A stretch of DNA of 64,000 nucleotides from an uncultured Armatimonadota bacterium (lineage in GTDB: Bacteria > Armatimonadota > Fimbriimonadia > Fimbriimonadales > Fimbriimonadaceae). The notes beneath the pieces were generated by a model that saw nothing but the letters and a program-made list of their open reading frames with translations, was not told the DNA's origin and did not search any database. Made by a program: the position numbers and the translations under genes. Each line of letters starts with the position of its first letter. Positions within the stretch are counted from its first letter, which is position 1. Location: contig CAIVDU010000048.1 of the NCBI GenBank assembly GCA_903904815.1, positions 24,794 through 88,793 on the forward strand, read 5' to 3'. Shown here piece after piece: positions 16,794 through 24,116 of the stretch.

Positions 16794-19700
16794 TCACAGC
16801 AGCCAGACCGCTTGAAGAGCGGCGGCGGTTAACGACGAGAAGTCGTCGGCGGGATCAGTTGGCTCGTAGGGACCGACGAGGTTGCGCGCGTCTTCGTGGG
16901 TCAGTGAGTAGTGCGGAGAAATCATGATGTCCTTCGCCGTGCGCGTTGCTTCGGCTAAGTCGAGCAGTCGTTTCGCCTCTCTCAATTCTCCGAACGAAGC
17001 CAGCGCGTACGCCACCATATCGACGGCGGGCAGAATTCCAGGACCGTTTGCGACGGAATTCCATGCTTGGAACAGGCTCCGGACTGACCGCTCGGCCTCC
17101 CGGCGATCTTTGCGCTGAACCCAGTACAACACGGCAATGTAATGGCGGACTCCGCGCAGGTAAGCGTGGGCGGAGGGTTGGGAAGGGTCTAAGATAAACT
17201 GAAGGTGCGCCCCGGCCTCGTCGAGTCGCCCCGTTCGCACGCAAACCGTCGTCAAGTGCATCCGGCACTGTACTTCCTGTGCGGGCAGCCGGTAGGTCTG
17301 ATTGGCCTCAAGAATTTGGAGCAGGATTCGTTCCGCCTCGTGCCAACGACGAAGACTTAGGAGCGCCGCCGCATACGTCTGCATTGCGGTCAAAATTCGA
17401 GGTTGGTCCTTCCGCTCTTGGTGCACGGCCACGCATCGGGAAAGCGACTGCAGCGCGGCCTCACCCTTTCCGAGGTTCTGCTGCGCCAACGCGAGATCGG
17501 AAAGCGCAAACCCTTGCATCAGGGACTCTTGGAGTTCCTCCGCAGCGCGTATGAGGTCACTGCACTCCAGTTCCATTTGGCGGAAGTTGCCCCGAAACAG
17601 AGAAAGATGTGTTTTGTAGCGCAAGCACTGCAGACGCCGCGTGGACAAGCCCAGCCCTTCGAAAATCGAAGTTGACTCGATCAGATTGGATTCGGCTTCG
17701 TCGTACCTGCCCGCTTCAAGGAGTAATCGGGCGGCGACGAATCGGTGATCACCGCGATCTTCCTCAGAGTCATACTGATCTTCCGTCAGCATTCCCAATG
17801 CCCAGTCGGCTGCTCGTGGTTCGTTCTGGCTTGAGCACCAGAACCCGGTCATGCCGACAATCATGCGGCGATACCGCTTCGGAAGATGGCTACGCAGCCA
17901 TTCCAGGCTCGACTCGATATTTGATTTCTCAGGTTGGAGCAAAGCGGCGGTCTGACTTAAGTTGGTGGGATGCGATTGATAGGCGGACTCGACGAGGTCC
18001 GCGTAGTAGAGAGCGTGATCCTTGTGCCGGGAGTCGGCGAGGGGCGTGAGATCGAACAGCGTTTCGCGTATCATGGGCAGGAGGCGAAACCGCGAACCGC
18101 GAGGGGAAATATCCACTGCCACCAGACTTTGGTCGACGAGAGCGGCCAATTTTGTTTCCGTTGCCCTATTTCCATTGGAGTCATCGGCAAGCCGCCGAGC
18201 AGCTTGCAAATCCCAGTCTGCTGGGAACACCGCCAACCTTGTTAGAAACTCGCGCGAGTCTTTGTCTAGGAGGTCCAAAGACCATTGGATGGCGAGATGA
18301 AGACTCTGGTGACGCGTTTCGGCATCTCTCGAGCTGGTCGGCACTTTGGAGAGCGCGTTGAGGTCGCGAAGAATCTCGGCTGGTCCGAGCGTCTGCACCC
18401 GGGCAGCGGCGAGCACCAGACCAAGCGGGAGACCCTCTAACCTCGTCGCCAGTTCTGAGATCCGGTCTCGCTCCTCAGGATGCGGCTCGTATCCGGGCAA
18501 GATGCGCCGCGCGCGGTCTACGAAGACTTGTATCGAGGAGTCCGCGCTGAGGGGCGGCAGTGATACTCGTTGCTCAATGGAAAGGTTGAGCGCGCAGCGG
18601 CTCGTTACCACGATTCGGACCTCTGGCAATTGCTTGGCCAAGGTGGCTAGCCAGGAGACTCCGGATGGCACTAGCTGTTCGAAGTTATCTAGCACCAAGA
18701 GGGCGGGAAAACCTTTTAGGGTCTGAACAATGGACTTTAGAGGATCTGGAGATTCCTTGGCGGCGTTGATGCTCTCAAGAACCTGGATCACGAGGCTCGG
18801 CAGATCGCTCACGGCAGCTAACGGAACGAAAAATACCCGCCCCCGATAGTCCAACGCGAGATCCCGCGCAACTTCGAGGGCGACCGTGGTCTTGCCCATG
18901 CCTCCTGGCCCGATAAGGTTGAAGATCCTCAGCGGCCCACCGGCACCTGGTTTAAGATTCTCCCTTAACGAGGCAACAAAGGCTTCTCTCCCAAATACCG
19001 CATCGGTCTTTGGTGGAAGCTCCCGGAACTGGCTGGGATCGGGGGACCCTGATGGGATTTTGCGGGCGTACTCGCGACGAAGATTGGCGGCGTACTTTAC
19101 GACCAAGCGGTCCGGCGCAAGGTCTGATTGCGCCGCCAGCCGATCGACATAGTCGTCAAAGACCGCCAGCGACTCTTGCACTTCGCCGCGAACGACCATG
19201 GCCTGCATCAACAGCAGAATCAAGCTTGCCCGATCCGAAAACAGACTCAGTCCTCGGCGAGAAATGGCAATACTTTCTGGGATGTGCCCAAGGTCCAACC
19301 CAAGCTTGGCGGCCGCTTCGAACGCTTCAAGCGCCTTGCCTTGCCACTCTGCGCGGAGTGAGAGGCACCACTTGCCCGATTCGTGCGGCGTAAGGGGACC
19401 GCGGACACCTTCCACCGCTTTAATAAGCAGCTGATAGCGATGTTCGGCGTCTACCGCGGCAACAGCCTCAGCACGGAGGCCTGAAAACAGCTTCAGGTCG
19501 GTGTTAGCCCGTTTGTCGTCTATGCGAAGCCACTCTCGGCCGATTTCGACCACGCATGATGCCTCTCCCAGGGCTTCGCGAAGCCGATGAATTTCGGTGC
19601 GTAGGCGCGGTCGGGCTACCGAGAAAAGTTCATCGGGCCAGAGCTGTTCGGAAAGCGTCTTGCGATGGACCGGCTCGTCAGATGTCGCCAGTACGGCAAG

Positions 19701-19835
19701 TACGGATCTCGCCAAGCCAGAGCCAAAGTTGGTGATGAGTCCGTTCGGCCCTTGGACCTCCAATCCTCCAAATGTGCGGATTTCAAACAGGAGTTCGTTT
19801 GACTGCTTGATGTCCATCCTATTGCATGATGTCAT
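16794..19835 (-). CDS. AfsR/SARP-type regulator with BTAD, NB-ARC ATPase and TPR region
   Basis: About 1013 residues from the ATG at 19835; the frame is open to a TTG at 19904. Residue numbers here count from the longer start. An OmpR-like winged helix (about 38-130, FGGLEVQGPNGLI ... LSEQLWPDE ... LRTEIHRLREAL) and a bacterial transcriptional activation domain (about 135-280) are followed by an NB-ARC/STAND ATPase with Walker A GPGGMGKT (332-339) and Walker B ALLVLDN (401-407). A long TPR region runs to the C-terminus. This is the AfsR layout: ligand or partner sensing by TPRs and ATP-dependent activation of transcription. It is divergent from a PEP-CTERM gene, and a broken copy of its 3' end lies beyond that gene. 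Confidence 0.88.
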   Translation of the reverse strand: MTSCNRMDIKQSNELLFEIRTFGGLEVQGPNGLITNFGSGLARSVLAVLATSDEPVHRKTLSEQLWPDELFSVARPRLRTEIHRLREALGEASCVVEIGREWLRIDDKRANTDLKLFSGLRAEAVAAVDAEHRYQLLIKAVEGVRGPLTPHESGKWCLSLRAEWQGKALEAFEAAAKLGLDLGHIPESIAISRRGLSLFSDRASLILLLMQAMVVRGEVQESLAVFDDYVDRLAAQSDLAPDRLVVKYAANLRREYARKIPSGSPDPSQFRELPPKTDAVFGREAFVASLRENLKPGAGGPLRIFNLIGPGGMGKTTVALEVARDLALDYRGRVFFVPLAAVSDLPSLVIQVLESINAAKESPDPLKSIVQTLKGFPALLVLDNFEQLVPSGVSWLATLAKQLPEVRIVVTSRCALNLSIEQRVSLPPLSADSSIQVFVDRARRILPGYEPHPEERDRISELATRLEGLPLGLVLAAARVQTLGPAEILRDLNALSKVPTSSRDAETRHQSLHLAIQWSLDLLDKDSREFLTRLAVFPADWDLQAARRLADDSNGNRATETKLAALVDQSLVAVDISPRGSRFRLLPMIRETLFDLTPLADSRHKDHALYYADLVESAYQSHPTNLSQTAALLQPEKSNIESSLEWLRSHLPKRYRRMIVGMTGFWCSSQNEPRAADWALGMLTEDQYDSEEDRGDHRFVAARLLLEAGRYDEAESNLIESTSIFEGLGLSTRRLQCLRYKTHLSLFRGNFRQMELECSDLIRAAEELQESLMQGFALSDLALAQQNLGKGEAALQSLSRCVAVHQERKDQPRILTAMQTYAAALLSLRRWHEAERILLQILEANQTYRLPAQEVQCRMHLTTVCVRTGRLDEAGAHLQFILDPSQPSAHAYLRGVRHYIAVLYWVQRKDRREAERSVRSLFQAWNSVANGPGILPAVDMVAYALASFGELREAKRLLDLAEATRTAKDIMISPHYSLTHEDARNLVGPYEPTDPADDFSSLTAAALQAVWLL

Positions 19836-20022
19836 GTTAGAGCGGCACTCCCCTGATAAAGGCTTTGAATTCATCTGGAGCTTGTCGGATGTGTCCTTAG
19901 GCAATCAAGTTTAAAAGCTTGGCAAGCTACTCAAAACAAAACGTGCGAGGCTAGTTAGAACATAATTTCCCTTGAGGATCGTGCGCGCGGCCCCCTTAAG
20001 TCTTCCCGTTTTGGCCGACCGA

Positions 20023-20040
20023 TCGTCACAAAATCGTGAC
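20023..20040. promoter_or_regulatory. Candidate SARP binding site: heptamer direct repeat with 11-bp period
   Basis: TCGTCAC (20023-20029) and TCGTGAC (20034-20040) are separated by AAAA, giving the 11-bp period expected for two SARP/OmpR-type monomers on one DNA face. A third TCGTCACAA occurs at 20151-20159. The site lies between the divergent AfsR-like regulator and the PEP-CTERM gene. The two heptamers also form a short inverted pair (GTCAC/GTGAC). The regulatory role is inference from spacing and context. Confidence 0.4.
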
Positions 20041-20270
20041 AAATCAGTTCTTGGTCCCGGTCGGAAATTGAGATCGAAATTGGACCACGTGCACGGCAAC
20101 GTGAGGCTCATTTGAACCTAGAAGCGGTTCCCAACTACTGCCGAAATCCATCGTCACAAGTCCATAAACCCGGTCCTGAAGGTCGTTGACCGAGGAGTGT
20201 ATGTTTTTCTTCGAGCCAATTTTCTCGGCACGTTTGACTGAGACCGGCTGCTTTTGGAAAGGAGAAGACT

Positions 20271-21095
20271 TTGAAATACCATCCACGCATTCGAAACATT
20301 TCCCGACGGGAATCCCGTTCCTTTACACGGTTCAATCGCGTTGTCTTGTCGACCATGCTCGCACTGTTGGGGGCCGCATCCCAAGCTCAGTCCCTGTTTA
20401 GCGTTGCGGGCGAAAATTCCGGGTTCGGCGGCCTTGTTGACCTTCACGACGATGGCAACCCTGCTCACTCGCAGTATACGGATGGCGAATTTGCAGGCTC
20501 AGCCGATGCGGCCGCCGAGTACGGCGTCCTTCATGCCTATGCCCATGCAAAGAATCTTGGGAACGGCAAATACTCATTCGCGACGGCCACGTCACGGTTT
20601 TCAGATGAATTGATATTGCAAAAGGGAGTGGGCGGTCCGGCGGGAAACACGGGATACTTCATTCCGACCTTTACCATCGATGGCACCATGCAGAAGGATT
20701 TTGGTGGCTTTCCATGGGCTGGCATACGATATTGGTCGGACAATCTCTATCATTCGGGAGATTTCGCGGTGAGCAGTGGGAAACACACGTACACGGGCAA
20801 CTTTGCCATTCCATTTACCTACGGAGTGGCGTTTGACTTTTCCGCCCAACTCACCGCCCAGGTCGTCTTCTCGGGTGGGGCGTATGGAGAAGGAATTTGC
20901 GATTTCGCGCACACCGCGCGGTTTACCAGCTTTGACGTTTTGGACACCGACGGAAATCGCATCAACAGCTATAGCCTGACTTCGGCCTCAGGCACGCATT
21001 ACGGTTCGCCTGTTCCCGAGCCTTGTTCCCTAGTCGCGTTGGCGACCGGTGCAGTCGGGCTGCTTCGCCGCAAACGGCCGACCTTTCGAAAGTGA
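20271..21095 (+). CDS. PEP-CTERM exported protein
   Basis: 274 residues. It has a signal peptide after a long basic leader (hydrophobic at about 24-38, then ASQAQS), a beta-rich extracellular body, and a C-terminal sorting tail PVPEPCSLVALATGAVGLLRRKR. The tail combines the VPEP motif, a hydrophobic segment and an arginine cluster, the signal recognised by exosortase. It is expected to be exported and anchored or released at the cell envelope. No exosortase gene is in the window. The start is TTG 20271, chosen because AAAGGAG lies seven bases upstream; no other start in the frame fits. The adjacent AfsR-like regulator may control it. Confidence 0.85.
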   Translation: MKYHPRIRNISRRESRSFTRFNRVVLSTMLALLGAASQAQSLFSVAGENSGFGGLVDLHDDGNPAHSQYTDGEFAGSADAAAEYGVLHAYAHAKNLGNGKYSFATATSRFSDELILQKGVGGPAGNTGYFIPTFTIDGTMQKDFGGFPWAGIRYWSDNLYHSGDFAVSSGKHTYTGNFAIPFTYGVAFDFSAQLTAQVVFSGGAYGEGICDFAHTARFTSFDVLDTDGNRINSYSLTSASGTHYGSPVPEPCSLVALATGAVGLLRRKRPTFRK

Positions 21096-21114
21096 TTCAA
21101 ACGATCCCCAAGTG

Positions 21115-21163
21115 AATGTCCCGGCGGCGGGGTGAAAACGGCAAACCCCGCCGCCGAGACATT
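21115..21163 (+). terminator. Strong GC-rich hairpin after the PEP-CTERM gene
   Basis: CGGCGGCGGGGT (21122-21133) pairs with ACCCCGCCGCCG (21145-21156), extended by AATGTC/GACATT across one mismatch: 18 pairs in all. It begins 20 bases after the stop codon. No T-run follows, so it could act as a terminator or an RNA-stabilising hairpin. Confidence 0.55.
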
Positions 21164-21217
21164 CCTCGGAGCCCAAAGGGCGATACAAAATGGACCGTGC
21201 CCCGACGCCAATAGTTA

Positions 21218-21722
21218 GTATTGCGGGGAAATCATGATGTCCTTCGCCGTACGCGTTGCTTCGGCTAAGTCGAGCAGCCGTTTCGCCTCTCTCGACTCTC
21301 CAAACGAAGCTAGGGCATACGCCACCATATCGACGGCGGGCAGAATTACAGGACCGCTTGCGACGGAATTCCATGCTTGGAACAGGCTCCGAACTGACCG
21401 CTCGGCCTCCCGGCGCTCTTTGCGCTGAACCCATACGAGGACTGCGATGTAGTGGCGGACGCCCCGAAGATAGGCATGGGCGGATGGCTGGGCCGGTCTA
21501 AGACGAATCGGAGATGCGCCTCGGCCCCGTCGAGGCGGACAGTTCGAACGCACATGGTCATCATAAGGGCGCGTCACCGGATTTCCTAGGCCCGGTTCCC
21601 ATAGCTCTGATTCTCGGCGAGAACTTGCAGTAAGATTCGCTCCACTTCATGCCAGCGGCAAAGACTAAGGAGCGCGGCTGCATAGTTTTGCGTCGCGGTA
21701 AGGATTCGGGGTATGTCTTTGA
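21218..21722 (-). pseudogene. Broken copy of the 3' end of the AfsR-like regulator
   Basis: About 500 bp closely match the intact regulator at about 16912-17418, covering the last TPR repeats (HAYLRGVRHYIAVL, AERSVRSLFQAWNSVA, REAKRLLDLAEATRTAKDIMIS). The copy ends early at a stop after ISPQY. A one-base deletion near 21497 breaks the frame, and the sequence upstream is further degraded and then ends. The N-terminal HTH and NB-ARC parts are absent. It is therefore non-functional, a remnant of a former tandem regulator. Confidence 0.85.
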
Positions 21723-21815
21723 TCATTTGCCGTCTTCGTCACGAGGAAAGTATGGGCCTTACTCGGTGTGGGCTCGGCTCAGTGTTGAGAATCGTCGCGA
21801 TCCTATAATGGCTGC

Positions 21816-22013
21816 ATGGTTGAGTGGAATTTAACTCTCAAGTTAGGCCTTGCTGGTTTGCTCGGTTCAGTAATCTGCTCATTCTGGTTCCTGACTCGGG
21901 TTGTGTCAAAGCAGGGGGTGCCTGCTTTGTGGGTTTTGGGGCTTGTATTTGCGATTGCTATATCGCTTGGGGCAACTGTGTTAAGCCAGTTATCGAGACT
22001 TTCATTCGGTTAA
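21816..22013 (+). CDS. Small two-segment membrane protein, uncertain
   Basis: 65 residues from ATG 21816, with two hydrophobic segments (about 9-28 and 37-57) joined by a basic loop (RVVSKQG). TATAAT lies seven bases upstream of the start, but no matching -35 at standard spacing and no clear ribosome site are seen. No family is recognised. Hydrophobic composition is the only support. Confidence 0.35.
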   Translation: MVEWNLTLKLGLAGLLGSVICSFWFLTRVVSKQGVPALWVLGLVFAIAISLGATVLSQLSRLSFG

Positions 22014-22043
22014 TGCCGAGAGCTTGATGCAATCCAGATTGGT

Positions 22044-22427
22044 TTACCAATCGGAAAAGACCGAGCCTTCGGGCTTGTATCCGGTTGAGGGTTTGTTAGG
22101 AACCTCTTTTACATTGCGATCTGGCGCAAGCAAGGGTACGCCCCAAGACAGACCGCAAATTAAGCTCACGATAATCCAACTGGACCCCAAACCTTTTGCT
22201 CGACAGAGAAGGACCGTTGCTGCGATTCCCGATGCGTAGCTAACGACGGCATCAATCACTAGGAGAATGAATATCTGATCGTCTGGAGCGGAGTTGCGCA
22301 GGCGCAGATACACAATAGCGGTAAAAATGTTTACGACGCCAAAAGCAAAGCCCTTGCGCATGTTCTTGGCCTTGAGCGCTTTCCACAGTTGGTATTCGTT
22401 CCATTCGCTTGTAACTGCCGTCTCCAT
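22044..22427 (-). CDS. Small integral membrane protein of unknown function
   Basis: About 127 residues from ATG 22427 (METAVTSEWNEYQLWKALK...); the frame is open to an ATG at 22475. Hydrophobic segments lie at about residues 27-41, 51-74 and 79-96, and the tail is hydrophilic. There is no recognised domain and no operon partner. The later start is preferred because a GGGG-containing stretch precedes it, which is weak evidence. Confidence 0.45.
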   Translation of the reverse strand: METAVTSEWNEYQLWKALKAKNMRKGFAFGVVNIFTAIVYLRLRNSAPDDQIFILLVIDAVVSYASGIAATVLLCRAKGLGSSWIIVSLICGLSWGVPLLAPDRNVKEVPNKPSTGYKPEGSVFSDW

Positions 22428-22667
22428 CCCCGGTTTCCCACCCCATGCCTGTCTCGAGAACTCCGCCGATGCCATCTAATGAGTTCATATCGCGTCGCGC
22501 CATAAATTCGCCGTGAGATATATGTACGCCTATCCTGAGTACCGCTTCAGTAAAGATCGACCGCTTATGGTCCTCTAAAAGGTATTCTACTCTGAGAAAG
22601 CGATATTTGACAACCGGCGCTCCACCTTTTTGACGCATCCTGCGATTGCCGAATGATTTCCTTAGCA

Positions 22668-22823
22668 TGGGCCGACAAGCGGAGCGAATCTGGCATCGAC
22701 GCGTTGAATATCAACCCGATACCGAAGCTATGCCTGTTGAAAGGAGGGACCGCATCCATTCCTCGGGGACCGAAAAGGTCCATTGGCCTGAGTGGACAAT
22801 TGAGTACACACCAAAACAATAAA
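22668..22823 (+). CDS. Possible 51-residue protein
   Basis: ATG 22668 to TAA 22823 encodes MGRQAERIWHRRVEYQPDTE... ending WTIEYTPKQ, a charged sequence with natural-looking composition. An in-frame stop lies upstream, and there is no clear ribosome site. It ends six bases before the tRNA terminator hairpin on the opposite strand. It could be a relic or chance ORF; no family is recognised. The remaining sequence between 22428 and 22867 shows nothing else. Confidence 0.25.
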
Positions 22824-22828
22824 CAAGA

Positions 22829-22855
22829 AAACCCCGCCCTTAGGACGAGGTTTTG
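22829..22855 (-). terminator. Rho-independent terminator of the tRNA-Asn transcript
   Basis: A 12-pair stem with a 3-base loop. In minus-strand RNA two of the pairs are G-U; on the plus strand they would be C-A mismatches, so the hairpin fits the minus strand. A T-rich run (TTTTCTTGTTTA read on the minus strand) follows. It lies 12 bases after the tRNA CCA end. Confidence 0.75.
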
Positions 22856-22867
22856 AACCTGAAGAGG

Positions 22868-22943
22868 TGGCTGCCGCAACAGGACTCGAACCTGTGACCC
22901 GCTGATTAACAGTCAGCTGCTCTACCAACTGAGCTATGCGGCA
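22868..22943 (-). tRNA. tRNA-Asn (anticodon GTT)
   Basis: A standard 76-base cloverleaf. Acceptor TGCCGCA pairs with TGCGGCA, discriminator G, and CCA is encoded in the gene. The D arm has AGCTCAGTTGGTAGAGC, the anticodon loop reads CTGTTAATC giving GTT (Asn), and the T arm has GGTTCGAGTCC. A terminator follows. No integration scar is seen around it. Confidence 0.96.
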
Positions 22944-23007
22944 ATGCGTCCATTATGGTACCCGGCGCGGTGAGCACGTGCAAGGGGGGTGCTGTTAGAA
23001 TCGGTAA

Positions 23008-23697
23008 ATGCAGGCCGTATCGTTCAATATCAGGTATGGGACGGCGGCGGATGGGCCGTTTGAGTGGAAAAATCGGCGCGATGGACTGCAGCAGATGCTT
23101 CTGGCGCTTGATCCCGACATTCTTTGCCTTCAGGAAGCCCTTCACTTTCAGGTTCTCGAGATAGCAAAGTGGCTTCCCGGCTACACCTGGGTAGGGGCTG
23201 GTCGGGATGATGGAGCATCGGCGGGGGAGTACGCGCCTATCTTTTTGAAGGATCTTCCCGCCCGGCGATCGGACACGTTCTGGCTCTCGCCGACGCCCGA
23301 CGTACCTGGCTCTCGCGGCTGGGGAGCACGCTTACCCCGGATCTGCACTTGGGTCGATACCGGCGATCTTTTGATCGCCAACGTCCATCTCGACCACGAG
23401 TCGGCGCTTGCTCGCCAAGAAGGCGTAGCTGTCGTGCTGGACCGGATCCATGGAAAGTCTCTCCTTTGCGGAGACTTTAACGCCGAGATGAACGAGCAGT
23501 TTTTCGATTCGGTGCTCGAAGCGGAGTTCAAAGACATGGCCCCGGCTAGCGGCGATACCTACAACGATTTTAAAGGCGAACCCTGTGGCCGGATCGATTA
23601 CATCTTTGGGCGGGAGGTCACGCCGGTGTCGGGCCGGGTGATCCGCTCACCGTTAGTGAGCGATCACTGGCCAGTGGTTGTTGAGTTTGAGGTTTGA
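23008..23697 (+). CDS. Endonuclease/exonuclease/phosphatase (EEP) family protein
   Basis: 229 residues, a compact DNase I-like fold. Motifs in order: SFNIRYG (N ligand), CLQEAL (metal-binding E), NVHLDHES (H and D), LCGDFNAEM (catalytic D and N) and SDHWPVVV (terminal D-H pair). All catalytic positions are present. The family includes nucleases and phospho- or sphingolipid phosphodiesterases. The short length and the FNIRYG...W motif resemble the bacterial subgroup often found near sugar metabolism genes. No signal peptide, so a cytoplasmic enzyme is expected. Confidence 0.9.
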   Translation: MQAVSFNIRYGTAADGPFEWKNRRDGLQQMLLALDPDILCLQEALHFQVLEIAKWLPGYTWVGAGRDDGASAGEYAPIFLKDLPARRSDTFWLSPTPDVPGSRGWGARLPRICTWVDTGDLLIANVHLDHESALARQEGVAVVLDRIHGKSLLCGDFNAEMNEQFFDSVLEAEFKDMAPASGDTYNDFKGEPCGRIDYIFGREVTPVSGRVIRSPLVSDHWPVVVEFEV

Positions 23698-23722
23698 GTC
23701 GCTTCGGGCGCGGCCCTCGGTA

Positions 23723-23789
23723 GCGGCCGTCGGCCGTGGAGTGACGGGCGAGGGTGCCCATTACGACCTCCGGGACTTTTGCGATACTC
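23723..23789 (+). repeat. Dispersed intergenic repeat, copy A
   Basis: About 67 bp located 26 bases after a stop codon. It shares about 80% identity by eye with 28316-28379, including GGGCGAGGG, TTACGA, CTCC, GACTTT and GCGATACTC in the same order. It is non-coding, GC-rich, and begins with a short CGGCCG-type dyad. Confidence 0.65.
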
Positions 23790-23923
23790 CGTGAATCGTG
23801 TCTCCGCCGTCCCCGCCAGACTCGTATGAACAACGCATCTGGCTGGCGGTCGCTGAGAAGGGGTGGCGGAAAAGTGGAATAGTCGGACGGGATTTGCCTC
23901 TGGGCGGGCAGTCACCTTTACCA

Positions 23924-23951
23924 GCTTTGACCGACTGGAGTCGGTCAAAGC
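23924..23951. repeat. Perfect 28-bp palindrome
   Basis: GCTTTGACCGACT (23924-23936) and AGTCGGTCAAAGC (23939-23951) are exact complements around two bases. Its GACCGAC core recurs in the 35-bp tandem repeat that follows. It is either a hairpin in RNA or a mobile-type intergenic repeat. Confidence 0.8.
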
Positions 23952-23954
23952 TTC

Positions 23955-24059
23955 GCCAGGGTAGACCGACCGAAGTCGTTCAACCCATTACCAGGGTAGA
24001 CCGACCGGAATCGTTCAACCCATTACCAGGGTAGACCGACCAGAGTCGTTCAACCCATT
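23955..24059. repeat. Three tandem copies of a 35-bp unit
   Basis: Units at 23955-23989, 23990-24024 and 24025-24059 share CCAGGGTAGACCGACC and TCGTTCAACCCATT with one to three changes per copy. No cas genes or spacers are present, so this is not a CRISPR array. The rest of the 419-bp gap between genes holds the dispersed repeat at 23723 and the palindrome, with no supported gene. Confidence 0.9.
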
Positions 24060-24116
24060 CGCTAACATATCTAACGCCTTTGGCGTAACGGAGGGTGATC
24101 GCCGCTTTCGAGGCGC

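Noticed and set aside
22252..22668. 138-residue minus-strand ORF before the tRNA gene
   Set aside because: Its second half overlaps the better membrane-protein frame at 22044-22427; the first half looks mildly protein-like but has no support.
22868..22943. tRNA-Asn as an integration site for a genomic island
   Set aside because: No integrase gene and no repeated tRNA 3' end are visible in the flanks.
23798..24034. 78-residue plus-strand ORF running into the 35-bp repeats
   Set aside because: The C-terminal part is translated repeat sequence; no ribosome site or family.
23955..24059. CRISPR array
   Set aside because: Units are directly adjacent without unique spacers and there are no cas genes.
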